Origin: CAWDJT01 sp963828705
GTDB lineage: Bacteria; Desulfobacterota; Syntrophobacteria; Syntrophobacterales; Syntrophobacteraceae
Direction of reading: 5' to 3'
Assembly: GCA_963828705.1 (NCBI GenBank)
Contig: CAWHGA010000054.1
Coordinates: 62,001-126,000 of the forward strand
Length of the DNA stretch: 64,000 nucleotides
Positions 1-9,479 of the stretch are shown here, one piece after another. The notes under the pieces were generated by a model, which was not told the origin of the DNA, did no database searches, and saw only the letters and a list, made by a program, of their open reading frames with translations. Numbering within the stretch: position 1 is the stretch's first letter; the number at the start of each line of letters is the position of its first letter. Made by a program: the position numbers and the translations under genes.

Positions 1-1166
1 AACCTGGTGCCATGCCCTGGCTCACTTTTCACTTCGATGGAGCCGCCATACTGAAGCACCAAATGCCGGCAACTGTACAATCCCAGCCCCGTCCCAAGAC
101 TACCGCTGACCCCAACACTGCTGGTTTTGGTCGAATAGAACGGCTGAAAAACACGTTCGTACAGATGTTCAGCGATACCCGATCCGCTGTCTTCAATGCT
201 GATGCAGATTTGGCAATCGTCATGACCTGAGGTGATGGTCAATTCCCGTCGAGGTTGTCCCTGTAAGGCCTCAACCGCATTTCTGAGCAAGTTCCCAAAT
301 AGTTGGGAAAAATCTGCGGCTATCCCTTCGAACTCCGGCAATTCGTGAGCCAAATCCAGGCACGTCCGGACTTCGTGTTTGAAAAAGGGATATGCCTCCA
401 AAAATGAAATCTCTTCCTTCACGATTTCATTGAGCTGCAACAATTCACTTTGCCGGGATCTTGAATGCTTCATTTTGGCCAGAATCGTGCCAATGATCTT
501 CTTCATCCTTACGGCTTGGGCTTCGATCTTCTCAAGGCGTTCCACCTCTGGGTGCAGCATGCGAAGCATCTGAGCATGCCCCATAATGTGGCTCAACGGG
601 CTGATCAAGTTGTGCAGAATGCCGGCCAGGTGCTGTCCAGCCAGAGCCAAGGACTCCACTTCCGACAATTTCTCGCGATATTCGTTGAGACAAAGTCGGG
701 TGAGACTCAGTTGTTCTTTTTGTGCTTCCAGTTCCTGATCGAGACTTCTAGCCATCGCCAAGCCCTGCCGGGCGCGATCGAGGGTTTCCCGAAGTTCAAC
801 CAAGTCAATTGGCTTGCCGATAAAGTCAAAAACCTTCAGGCGGATAGCAGCCACTGCTGTTTCCATCGAACCATATCCGGTGATGACGATAACTGCCGTC
901 TGTGGATTAGCCGTCTTGATCTGCCGAATGACATCCATGCCTGAGAGCCCCGGCATGCGCAAATCTGTGACCACTAAATCCGGTCTAACTTCGTTGAAAA
1001 CACGGATCCCCTCGTTTCCATTCCTGGCCAAGTGTACATCGTATCCTTCATCCTCGAGAAACTCCTTCAGCCCCTCAAGCACCGACACTTCATCATCAAT
1101 GAGGAGTATCGGGTCCGAAAACGGCCGATCAACCTGCTGCTGATCCAGTAGGGTCTCGATTACCAT
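1..1166 (-). CDS. Receiver-histidine kinase hybrid (3' end outside window)
   Basis: A response-regulator receiver domain is followed by a histidine kinase core, so this is a cytoplasmic signalling protein of a two-component system. The receiver occupies about residues 18-130, with acidic residues in LLIDDE and the phospho-acceptor Asp near residue 68 in VVTDLRMPG. The kinase follows with an HNLxxPL H-box, a GNLLRNAVEA N-box, a DSGSG G1 box and a GTGLGLYSCRHLV G2 box. No membrane segment is visible. The ATG at 1166 is preceded by AGGAGG at good spacing. It is the last visible gene of a minus-strand series (solute-binding protein, sensor kinase, CheY-like regulator, this hybrid), which suggests a phosphorelay. 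The C-terminus runs off the window edge. Confidence 0.85.
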   Translation of the reverse strand, partial: MVIETLLDQQQVDRPFSDPILLIDDEVSVLEGLKEFLEDEGYDVHLARNGNEGIRVFNEVRPDLVVTDLRMPGLSGMDVIRQIKTANPQTAVIVITGYGSMETAVAAIRLKVFDFIGKPIDLVELRETLDRARQGLAMARSLDQELEAQKEQLSLTRLCLNEYREKLSEVESLALAGQHLAGILHNLISPLSHIMGHAQMLRMLHPEVERLEKIEAQAVRMKKIIGTILAKMKHSRSRQSELLQLNEIVKEEISFLEAYPFFKHEVRTCLDLAHELPEFEGIAADFSQLFGNLLRNAVEALQGQPRRELTITSGHDDCQICISIEDSGSGIAEHLYERVFQPFYSTKTSSVGVSGSLGTGLGLYSCRHLVLQYGGSIEVKSEPGHGTR

Positions 1167-1383
1167 AGAGCTTTAGTCCTCCTCAACAACCCAGTAACTC
1201 GGGATGACTAAAAAAAGACGGCAGACAAGCTTACCAAAGCCTTCGGGTCTGCAACCTCCCAAATACTTGTTGCAGCGCAGGTCAGCACAATCCTTCTTTC
1301 CTGTCAAAGCTAGTTTACCAGCACTCACAACCCATGGATCCCGACGCAACGGGCTCCTGAAACCAGTATCTTGGTGCTCGCTT

Positions 1384-1749
1384 TTAATGAAACACGGTTT
1401 TGGCAATGTCCTCCAACTCATCAACGTCAAAAGGTTTCTTCACATAGCGATAGGCCCCGCACTGATGAGCGATCTCCTCATAAGAAGCCTGAGGCAACGC
1501 CGTTATGATCACCACCTTGGTCACCAAGTTCCTCTTCTGTATCCATCGCAGTAATTCCAGTCCATTCATCCCTGGCATCTTTATGTCCAAAAAGAGCAGC
1601 TTGAAGCATTCTTCGGACAGCTTCTTTAAAGCCTCTCTACTGCTGTCCATCAATACCAACGGATAGTCTTCGCCGAACATCGCGTCAAATGAATCTAGAA
1701 TGCCACGATCATCGTCCACAACTAGAATACCTTCCCCAGCCTCTTTCAC
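1384..1749 (-). CDS. CheY-like single-domain response regulator
   Basis: A 121-residue stand-alone receiver domain. The phosphorylatable Asp is at about residue 55 in LLFLDIKMPG, the acidic pair is VDDD near the N-terminus, the conserved Thr is in VVIITA and the switch Lys in VKKPF. There is no output domain, so it probably relays phosphate between the sensor kinase upstream and the receiver-kinase hybrid downstream, both on the same strand. Gaps of about 220 bases separate it from each neighbour, so co-transcription is plausible but not shown. Confidence 0.85.
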   Translation of the reverse strand: MKEAGEGILVVDDDRGILDSFDAMFGEDYPLVLMDSSREALKKLSEECFKLLFLDIKMPGMNGLELLRWIQKRNLVTKVVIITALPQASYEEIAHQCGAYRYVKKPFDVDELEDIAKTVFH

Positions 1750-1967
1750 GACGCAGTCGCCTCCTATTTTTGTTCTCCGTGCAACAGGCTTGCCGCAGGT
1801 TCCATAGCCGATCCGGTCAAATGCCTGCTCTTCCTATGGAACGGACAAACAAAAATGGTACCATTCTCTGAACTGGTAATGTTTAATAGCAATATAGGCC
1901 AGTTAGGTAACGAAGAAGCTCAACAGAAGAGATGAAATCCGACTAGGTGCACTTATTCGCGTGCAAA

Positions 1968-3924
1968 TTACACATGATTCTGAGCAGGTCGACTGACAGC
2001 TTCGCCAACATCTTCTCGACATGGATCGATAACAGGCAGAGAAATCAGAAATCGCGTTCCCACTCCCAGATCGCTTTCAACATCGATTTGACCTCCATGT
2101 TCGGAGATGACTTTGTGGGTGATGGCCAAGCCCAACCCAGTCCCAGCATCCTTGGTCGTAAAAAAGGGATGAAAGATCATCTTGACGTCGTTGGGCAAAA
2201 TCCCTGGTCCCGTATCGCTGAGAACGACTCTCAAACATCGCCTGGGGTTGTCAGTGCCATTGCCTGACCCAGGGTTTTCCGTTTGCACTGCGATCGTTCC
2301 AACAGTGCCTTCAATCTTCAAATGACCGCCGTCAGGCATGGCCTGAATGGCATTCTGTATAAGATTGTTGACCGCCTTGGCCAACTGATCACTGTCCGCC
2401 CAGACTGGCGGCAGGTCTTCCTCAAGTTCGAGCCGACAGACAACCCGATGGCGCAGCAACTCTTCCTCAAATAGATCCAAGGAATGCCGCAAGAACATAC
2501 GCATGTCCAGCCATTCGAACTGGTATCTGGGAGCCCTTGCGAGTTCCAGCAGATCCCCTATGAGCCGATTGATTCGCTCCAACTCGCGCGGCACGGTGCA
2601 TAAGAACTTCTCCTGAAAGCCCTTTTTCTCCCACTTGCGTGGCAGGAGTTGAACAAAAGTTTTGATGGCTGACAACGGATTACGGATTTCATGGGCCATG
2701 CCCGCGGCCAGGGTGCCCAGCTCGGCAAGCCTTTCCGTCTGGCGGATACGGCTTTCCAACTTCTTCAGATCCAGTGACATCATGAAGGTTGACGATCACC
2801 TGTTGAGGCTGGCCACGGTTGTCTTGGAGCAAGCTGCTGGCAACGATAAGGCTCTTACTGTCCATCCCCTGCCCAATTCGCAGTTCTCGCTGTTGAATTG
2901 AATTTGGCCGGCGCAAGAGACCTTGCAGATAACGCAAGACCTCCGGCGTTCTCTGGAAAACCCCTTCAACCTTTCTTGGTTCGCACAGATCCGCTGCCGA
3001 AAGCCCCAACAGTTTTTGCGCGGCCGGATTGACTGTGATCAAGGACCCTTCTAGATCGATGGTCATCAGCCCATCGTTCATCGTGGTAACCAGCTTGTCC
3101 AAATAACGCTGCAAACCGGTGATGTCCAAAAGCTGCTGTTCCAGCTGTTGCCGTTGGGCAAAGACCTCCCGAATCATCGTGGAGAAGTTTGCGGCCAGGA
3201 CCTCCACTTCGTCCCCCGTACTGATCCGAATCTCTTGGTTGAGGTCACCTTTAGCCGCTACTATGGTCGCATCCACCAAGCGAGCGATGGGACTGGTGAT
3301 GCGACGAACCAACCAGCTATAGGCGATGATCGCACAGCACCAAGCGACCAGTCCCATTCCCGCTATGGCAACTTGCAGGCGCCAAATCTGCCGTTGCATG
3401 GCCACAAGTGATAACCCCACGCGCACCACTCCCCAACTGCGTGTCGAACCAGGGATATCAACCGGAACCGCAACATCCAAGATCGGCACCCGTAGTTGCT
3501 CAAGATGGGTTGCCTGCACCAAAGGAACCTTGGATGCGCATGCTTTCTGAGCTATCGGATCTTCCAGGAACCTTCCTTGAAGTTCAGGACGGCCACTTGA
3601 AGCCGCTACGCGACCTTCTTTGTCGTGGATGATAATGTAGACCAAATCTGACCCCTGCGCTGCCTGATTAGCCGACTGCGACAAGGCGATGTAGTTGTAG
3701 GTAATCAGATCCTGTTTGGATGTAGCCGCCAGGCTCTGAGCAATGGCCAAACCTCGCAATTCCACTTGCTCCCGCATGATCATGCTCTGTTGTCGGCTGA
3801 CCAGCACGATAATGCTGGCCAGCAGCACTGCCAGCAGCACCGACGACACCAGGATGAAGCGATACCGCAACGGGACATAGCGATTCACCCCCCTAAATCG
3901 GATGGTTTTTGCCTCTGGCTGCAT
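1968..3924 (-). CDS. Membrane sensor histidine kinase, HAMP-PAS-HisKA (one frame break near 2771)
   Basis: A transmembrane sensor kinase. There is an N-terminal membrane helix (about residues 20-45), a periplasmic sensing region of about 150 residues, a second helix, HAMP, a PAS domain (VTTMNDGLMTIDLEGSLI) and then the kinase core. The kinase has the H-box MAHEIRNPLSAIK, N-box NNLIQNAIQA, and G-boxes SDTGPGI and GTGLGLA. The frame changes between LHDVT and KKLESRIRQ; removing one C of the pair at 2771-2772 restores the usual DVTDLKKLE junction. The gene begins 18 bases after the stop of the solute-binding protein gene, so that protein may deliver the ligand signal. Confidence 0.85.
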
Positions 3925-3942
3925 GATTCCCGACGAATAGTG

Positions 3943-5589
3943 CTAGTTGCCTGGTCCAGGGGACGGGTCCAACCACACCTTATGGAAGGACGTCACGTGA
4001 TCACCCAGAGCGCTCAGCTGAACCCCGTGAACATTGGCATGATACACATGATCGATACTCAAGTGAACGAGAGGAATAAGCGGTTGGGACGCCAGCACCA
4101 GATCCTCCATCTCCTGATACATGGCCGCCCGTTCAGTCGGCAGGAGCGTCCTGCGAGCAAGCCGCAGCATGTTGTCCAACAGTCCGCTCTGAAAGTGCAT
4201 ATAGTTCACGCTCGAATCCGACCCAAACAACGCCTGGAAAATATTGTCTGGATCGGGCAGATCCACAAACCATGCATAGCGATAGATCTGGACCTGATCG
4301 GTTTTCAAATATTCCTGAAAATTGGCCCAGTCAGGGATGAACTTGGGTTCGACGGATATCCCCAAGGCCGCCCAGCAACGACGGACAAATTCAATCTCTG
4401 CTTTCGCTAAGGGAGAAGACGATCCAGAGACAATCTCCAGCGGTGGCATGCCGGAAAGCCTCTCTCGAAGTGACTGATCCAGCATATCCTGAGCAGCCGC
4501 AGGGTCATCCACCACTTTGGGCCGATCTGGATTATAACCCGATATGCCGGGAGGCATGATGCTCCTGGCTGGTTCGAACTGGCCTTGATAAACACTGTCT
4601 GTCAGTTTCTGGCGATCGATGGTCATGGAAAGCGCTTTTCTCAGTCCAGCATGCTGTAATAGAGAATTCTGACAATTGATCCCGTAAAAAAGCAAACTGA
4701 GCGAAGGACGACGGAGCCTCTTAAGGCCGGCAAGTCCTTCCAGGGCTTGACGAACTTTGCCATGAACAGGCAAGTCGTCCAACTTACCGGCCTGGAAATC
4801 GGCCAGCGCTTCCTCTATTTTACCGCCAGGGTAGATAGCGTAATGGAGTCCATCCAAATAGGCCGGCCCACCAAAATAGCCGGGGAAGCGCCTTAGCCGG
4901 ATCGAGGTGGCATCCCAAGAGACAAAAGCAAAGGGGCCGCTGCCTATCGGATGGCGAGCAAAACCTGCTTCATCTCGAAGCACCTCGCTCTCCGGTACCA
5001 CCTTGGCCTGGTGCATTCCCATCGCCGCGAGAAATGGAGAATGCGGTTCCTTCAGGCGCACCACCACTTCAAGATCATTGGGCTCGCTTAAACCCGGCAG
5101 ATCATCTCGATCAAAATCACGGAACTCCACAGCCCCGGCGATCTTCAAGAGATGAGGCAAGATACTTGGAGCAGGCTCGGCACGAAGGAGGCGACGCAAA
5201 GAAAAAACCACATCCCGAGAGGTGACTGGGCGACCATGGTGAAATCGGGCGTTATCGCGGAGGAAAAAACGATATACCGTGCCACCATCTTCAATTTTCC
5301 AGCTTTCCGCAAGCGCAGGTGTGATCAACAACTCAGGATTGAACCGCACCAGACCATCAAAGACCTGGTTGACCACACTGATTCCATATATGTCTTCGAC
5401 ATGTGCGGGATCGAGACTTGCTGGATTGTTCAATAGGGGACTGCGGTAAATACCGCCAATTCGAGGTTGGGCTGAAGGTTGTTGGTGAATATCTGCAGAC
5501 TCTTTGACAGGTTCACTACAGTGGAGCTGCATAAAGCAGCTCAACAATACAAGCAAAGCGAATCTCGAGTGCCTTGTGACCAATCCCAT
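3943..5589 (-). CDS. Family 5 extracellular solute-binding protein (peptide/nickel type)
   Basis: A 548-residue SBP_bac_5 protein of the DppA/OppA type. The N-terminus has a secretion signal ending in LHC, a weak lipobox that could anchor it as a lipoprotein. Family features include the segment around TPALAESWKIEDGGTVYRF, RPVTSRDVVFSLRRL and, further on, ALSMTIDRQKL. Length is normal for the family. No permease or ATPase gene accompanies it; instead a sensor kinase follows after 18 bases, with a response regulator and a hybrid kinase beyond. This context points to ligand sensing rather than, or as well as, uptake (inference). Confidence 0.85.
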   Translation of the reverse strand: MGLVTRHSRFALLVLLSCFMQLHCSEPVKESADIHQQPSAQPRIGGIYRSPLLNNPASLDPAHVEDIYGISVVNQVFDGLVRFNPELLITPALAESWKIEDGGTVYRFFLRDNARFHHGRPVTSRDVVFSLRRLLRAEPAPSILPHLLKIAGAVEFRDFDRDDLPGLSEPNDLEVVVRLKEPHSPFLAAMGMHQAKVVPESEVLRDEAGFARHPIGSGPFAFVSWDATSIRLRRFPGYFGGPAYLDGLHYAIYPGGKIEEALADFQAGKLDDLPVHGKVRQALEGLAGLKRLRRPSLSLLFYGINCQNSLLQHAGLRKALSMTIDRQKLTDSVYQGQFEPARSIMPPGISGYNPDRPKVVDDPAAAQDMLDQSLRERLSGMPPLEIVSGSSSPLAKAEIEFVRRCWAALGISVEPKFIPDWANFQEYLKTDQVQIYRYAWFVDLPDPDNIFQALFGSDSSVNYMHFQSGLLDNMLRLARRTLLPTERAAMYQEMEDLVLASQPLIPLVHLSIDHVYHANVHGVQLSALGDHVTSFHKVWLDPSPGPGN

Positions 5590-5642
5590 GACATCAGAAG
5601 CCCATTACATCGTCGGTATCCCCTATCCGCCGTCTGTCAAGT

Positions 5643-5671
5643 ATATTACATGCCCACTGCTGCTAATGCAA
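5643..5671 (-). promoter_or_regulatory. Candidate sigma70 promoter of the solute-binding protein/sensor kinase series
   Basis: On the minus strand a TTGCAT (-35 like) and TAATAT (-10 like) are separated by 17 bases, about 54 bases upstream of the start of the solute-binding protein gene. Confidence 0.45.
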
Positions 5672-5771
5672 AGAAAAAGCACGGACCTTCGATCCATGCT
5701 TTTCGCCCCTGACACATCTTGACGCGATTGCGCCTGCCCTGATGCTCCTCAGATCATCCAGGCACGCCTGA

Positions 5772-5864
5772 CTACGGGCCTGCGCCCCCACCTGCCAGAA
5801 CCGGTAGGGCATAGGCAGCCACCAAGGCTCCCAACACAAACAACTGCAGCACCATCTTCTTCAT
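5772..5864 (-). CDS. 30-residue secreted or membrane micropeptide
   Basis: A very short gene with a clear AAGGAG ribosome site 7 bases before the ATG at 5864; an in-frame ATG at 5870 is too close to the site. The peptide is almost entirely signal sequence: MKKMVLQLFVLGALVAAYA, then LPVLAGGGAGP. It has a positively charged start, a hydrophobic core and a possible AxA or VLA cleavage site that would leave a five- or six-residue Gly-rich tail. It lies between the solute-binding protein operon and the sigma54 activator gene, on the same strand as both, behind an 18-base palindrome. Function unknown; it could be a membrane peptide or an exported signal peptide. Confidence 0.55.
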   Translation of the reverse strand: MKKMVLQLFVLGALVAAYALPVLAGGGAGP

Positions 5865-5909
5865 GAGCATTCTCCTTAATCTTATATATTTAATGATATT
5901 GTTACATTT

Positions 5910-5927
5910 TGGTCTGACCTCAGACCA
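5910..5927. promoter_or_regulatory. Perfect palindrome, candidate operator
   Basis: TGGTCTGA-CC-TCAGACCA is an 8+8 perfect inverted repeat with a 2-base centre, 46 bases upstream of the micropeptide start. The TGGT...ACCA ends resemble operators of GntR/FadR-type repressors, but no such regulator is in the window. Confidence 0.45.
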
Positions 5928-6436
5928 TTTCTAGATCGTGATTGCTTTTCTCTAATACGCAAAAGGAATACCAGCTCAAGAAGCTTCACAGATATTTATT
6001 AACATATTGATATATCACAGATAAAAAGTAGTTGGGCCACAGCCAACCGAAGCAGGGATCACAGCAAGGTGCACATCGCAACAAATGCCAAGTGCGCTGC
6101 CCGATATTCCCAGTGGTGGGTAATTATTTAATTTTACTGCGAGTTCTTTTGGTTCAATCGGGACTGCATAGCCTGGTAGGCAACTGCACATATTTTTGTG
6201 CATTCCAGAAGGGAGAAGGTTGCATTGATTCAATTATTTTTGCGATTTGAGCAGGCAACTGGGCATATCTCGGGGCATCCCTACGGCTTCCATCTCAACG
6301 GCGGACCTGCGAGCAGACTGCCTCAAAGGGATATGCATCATGCTCAAAGGGGCGGCAATCCTCATGCGCCTTTGCGGAGAACGGCCCCAATAACCCCGAT
6401 TGCCAATCCCTGCCGAGATGAACTCCGAGGCGCAGG
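5928..6436. other. Gene-free stretch
   Basis: About 500 AT-richer bases between the palindrome and the end of the sigma54 activator gene. I see no convincing coding sequence, structured RNA or terminator here. Confidence 0.5.
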
Positions 6437-7828
6437 TTATGACAGTCCGTCATTACTGTCGCTGATGTTGAGGGCCTTCATTTTCTGCAAGAGGGTGTTA
6501 CGGTGAATACCCAAAGCCCGAGCTGCCCCAGATTGATTCCATCGCGACCTCTCCAAAGCGCGCATGATGTACTGCCGCTCGAAAGCCTGTCGCGCCTGCA
6601 CCAGCGAAGCGTCTCCCATCGAGTCGTGCGGGTCCTCTTCGCGCAACAACAGATCAAAAGGGAGGTCCTTTTCCTCAATCCAGTGATCGTCGCTTCCCAG
6701 GACCACCAGCCGTTCAATCATGTTCTCCAACTCGCGAATATTGCCAGGCCAAGGGTAGGCTTCCAGGATCGCCATGGCAGAAGGCGCGATACCCTTGATC
6801 CGCTTGTTCAGATGCTGATTGAATCGGAGCATAAAGAAGTTGGAAAGCAACCCAATGTCATTTTTTCTATCCCTCAAAGCCGGCAGCTTGACAGGAATGA
6901 CGTTAAGCCTGAAATAGAGATCACTACGAAATCGACCTTCTTTAGTCATTTCATCGAGGCGATGGTTGGTGGCGGCAATGATTCGGACGTCAACTTTGAT
7001 GTTCACATGGCTGCCCACCCGACTAAATTCCCGCTCCTGCAATACTCTAAGCAGCTTGGCCTGGAGTTCCAGTTTCATGCTGGCAATTTCGTCCAAGAAG
7101 ATGGTCCCACCATTGGCGTATTCGAATTTGCCCGTGGTGCGACTGACGGCACCGGTAAATGCTCCCTTTTCGTGGCCAAACAGTTCGCTTTCCATCAACT
7201 CGGCCGGGATGGCGGCACAGTTGATGGCCACAAAGGGTTTGTGCGCTCGCTGACTCTTGGCGTGAATGCTACGAGCCACCAGCTCTTTCCCAGTACCGCT
7301 CTCACCTGTAATGAGGATGTTGGTACTGGTAGCAGCAACTTTATCGATCAAGGAAAACACCGTCTGCATGCTGTCCGAATGGCTGATAATCTGCGATCGT
7401 TCCTGCTGAAACGCCATTTCAGAGCGAAGAAAGCGCACTTCTTGCTCTAAGGAACGCTTCCTCAGGACCCGATCCACCGTGCTTAGAAGTTCCTCGGCTT
7501 CAAAGGGCTTGGTGATGTAGTCATAGGCTCCCAACTTCATGGATGCCGCAGCTTGTCGCGCACTGTCCAAGGCAGAAACCATCACCACATCGATGCTGTC
7601 ATCATAGTCCTTGATGAGCCTGAGGGTCTGGATTCCATCCATTTCAGGCATGGTGATGTCAACGAAAACCAGGTCAAAGGGCAGCACCTTGATTTTAGCT
7701 AATGCATCGGAACCATTCGCTACACACACCACAACATAATCGTCTTCCAAGACGACCTCCAAAGCCTCCCTGGCACCGGGTTCGTCATCCACTACCAAAA
7801 TACGTGCTCGTGCCGCTGTGTCCAACAT
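6437..7828 (-). CDS. NtrC-family sigma54-dependent response regulator
   Basis: A 463-residue transcriptional activator with three intact domains: an N-terminal receiver (phospho-acceptor Asp near residue 57 in LVFVDITMP), a central AAA+ ATPase with Walker A GESGTGKE and the sigma54-contact loop GAFTGA, and a C-terminal Fis-type helix-turn-helix (GAARALGIHRNTLLQKMK). It activates RNA polymerase carrying sigma54 when phosphorylated. No partner kinase is adjacent; the kinases at 1-3.9 kb lie on the same strand but beyond a 500-base gap. The neighbouring glcD-like gene is transcribed divergently and could be a target (inference). Confidence 0.93.
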   Translation of the reverse strand: MLDTAARARILVVDDEPGAREALEVVLEDDYVVVCVANGSDALAKIKVLPFDLVFVDITMPEMDGIQTLRLIKDYDDSIDVVMVSALDSARQAAASMKLGAYDYITKPFEAEELLSTVDRVLRKRSLEQEVRFLRSEMAFQQERSQIISHSDSMQTVFSLIDKVAATSTNILITGESGTGKELVARSIHAKSQRAHKPFVAINCAAIPAELMESELFGHEKGAFTGAVSRTTGKFEYANGGTIFLDEIASMKLELQAKLLRVLQEREFSRVGSHVNIKVDVRIIAATNHRLDEMTKEGRFRSDLYFRLNVIPVKLPALRDRKNDIGLLSNFFMLRFNQHLNKRIKGIAPSAMAILEAYPWPGNIRELENMIERLVVLGSDDHWIEEKDLPFDLLLREEDPHDSMGDASLVQARQAFERQYIMRALERSRWNQSGAARALGIHRNTLLQKMKALNISDSNDGLS

Positions 7829-8039
7829 TTACCCCATTCTCCTTTTGGACTGGACGCCAATAACCGCCAAGGCCAGACTATAACGGGAAGGCAATGGCGG
7901 TCAAGCAAGCCGGCTGCTGACGCCAGAACCGGCAAGTATTTGCGCTCCAGACCCGGCTCCACTATAATCCCCAGGACAGCAGATTCAGTTGTCGACCATT
8001 GACCTTAACCCGACTAATGACAGAACACCAAGGAAACCC

Positions 8040-9441
8040 ATGGGAACTGTTCCAATCCGACAGATCGCCGCCATCGTTGGTTCGCAATACGTTAACAGCT
8101 CGATGGAAGAACGCTACTGCTATAGCTACGACGCCAGCAAACTGCAAGCCGTGCCCGACTGTGTGGCCTTTCCTGGAAGCGCCACCGAAGTAGCCGAACT
8201 GTTGAGGCTGGCCAATCAGGAAGTCTTCCCGGTGTTTCCTAGGGGTGCCGGTAGCGGCATGGTCGGGGCTTCCGTTCCCTGGACCGGCGGTTTGGTCATT
8301 GCCTTAAATCGCCTCAACCGCATTCTCCACATCGATGCAGATAACATGATAGCTGTGGTCGAGCCAGCCGTGGTAACCGCAAACCTGCAGAAAGCAGTCG
8401 CCCAATTCGGTCTGTTCTATCCGCCGGATCCGGCCAGCCTGCAATTTTCCACCCTCGGCGGCAATGTAGCCATGGGTTCGGGCGGTCCACGGGCGGTAAA
8501 GTACGGGGTGACCCGAGACTACGTGATGGGCATGGAAGTGGTTATGCCACAAGGCGGCATCATTCATACTGGCGGCCACACCATGAAAAACGTGGTGGGC
8601 TACGATCTCACTCGGTTGATGGTAGGCTCCGAAGGCACGTTAGGCGTTTTCACCCAGATCATTCTGCGGCTCCTGCCCCAACCTGAGGCAATTCGCACCC
8701 TGCTGGCGGTCTTCCCTGTCCTCGAAGACGCCACCCGAGCCGTGGCCGATATTATCAGAAACCGCATCATTCCGTGTACCTTGGAATTCATGGACCAGGC
8801 TACCATTCAGGCCGTTGAAAACTACCTCCACGCCGGTCTGCCTGTAGATGCCGAGGCTGTGCTCCTCATTGAGCTGGACGGCCCAGAGTCCATCCTTGAC
8901 CATGATCTCTCCCGAATCCGCGACATCTGCTACGCCCAGGGCGCCAGCGTCACTGAGACCGCCGACTCCGAAGCCGAACGCGAACGGCTGTGGCACGCAC
9001 GGCGCTCTATCTCCCCCGCCCTCGGTCAGATCCGTCCGGGAAAGATCAACGAAGATATCGCGGTTCCCCGTATGCAAATTCCCGCCCTGCTCAAGACCAT
9101 CCGCGGCCTTGCTGCCAAGCACCGGCTCTGTATCGTGAGCTTCGGCCACGCCGGCGATGGCAATATCCATATGAACATCATGTTTGACCCCAAGGACAAC
9201 GACGAGTGTAAACGCGCCGAACAGGCGGCGGCAGAGCTTTTTCGCGGGGTGCTAGAATTGGGAGGTACAATCTCCGGCGAACATGGCATCGGCATCGCCA
9301 AATCCCCTTTCTTTCCATTGGGAAGTGGGCCGCCAGGGCTGGGAAGCGATGTGGCGCATCAAACAAGCGTTGGACCCTTTGAATATACTCAACCCCGGCA
9401 AGATGTTCGTAAGCAATCGCGCTTTTTTTCAGAACCGATGA
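8040..9441 (+). CDS. GlcD-like FAD-linked oxidase (frame break near 9320)
   Basis: An FAD-binding oxidoreductase of the glycolate/D-lactate dehydrogenase GlcD family, which oxidises 2-hydroxyacids in the cytoplasm. The FAD_binding_4 part includes VFPRGAGSGMVG, GGNVAMGSGGPRAVKYG and GYDLTRLMVGSEGTLG. The C-terminal FAD-oxidase part includes GHAGDGNIHMNIM and TISGEHGIGIAKSP. After SPF the frame slips in a GGG run (9320-9322); reading through in the next frame restores the usual ending (IKQALDPLNILNPGKMF) and stops at 9441. I prefer the ATG at 8040, which has AAGGAA just upstream, over a TTG at 7989. No GlcF/iron-sulfur partner is next to it. Confidence 0.85.
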
Positions 9442-9479
9442 AACCTATGGCCACAAATCAACCGGTCTCCTGATTGCAG

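Noticed and set aside
6015..6233. 72-codon minus-strand open frame in the gap before the sigma54 regulator
   Set aside because: Composition is not coding-like and no start signal precedes it.
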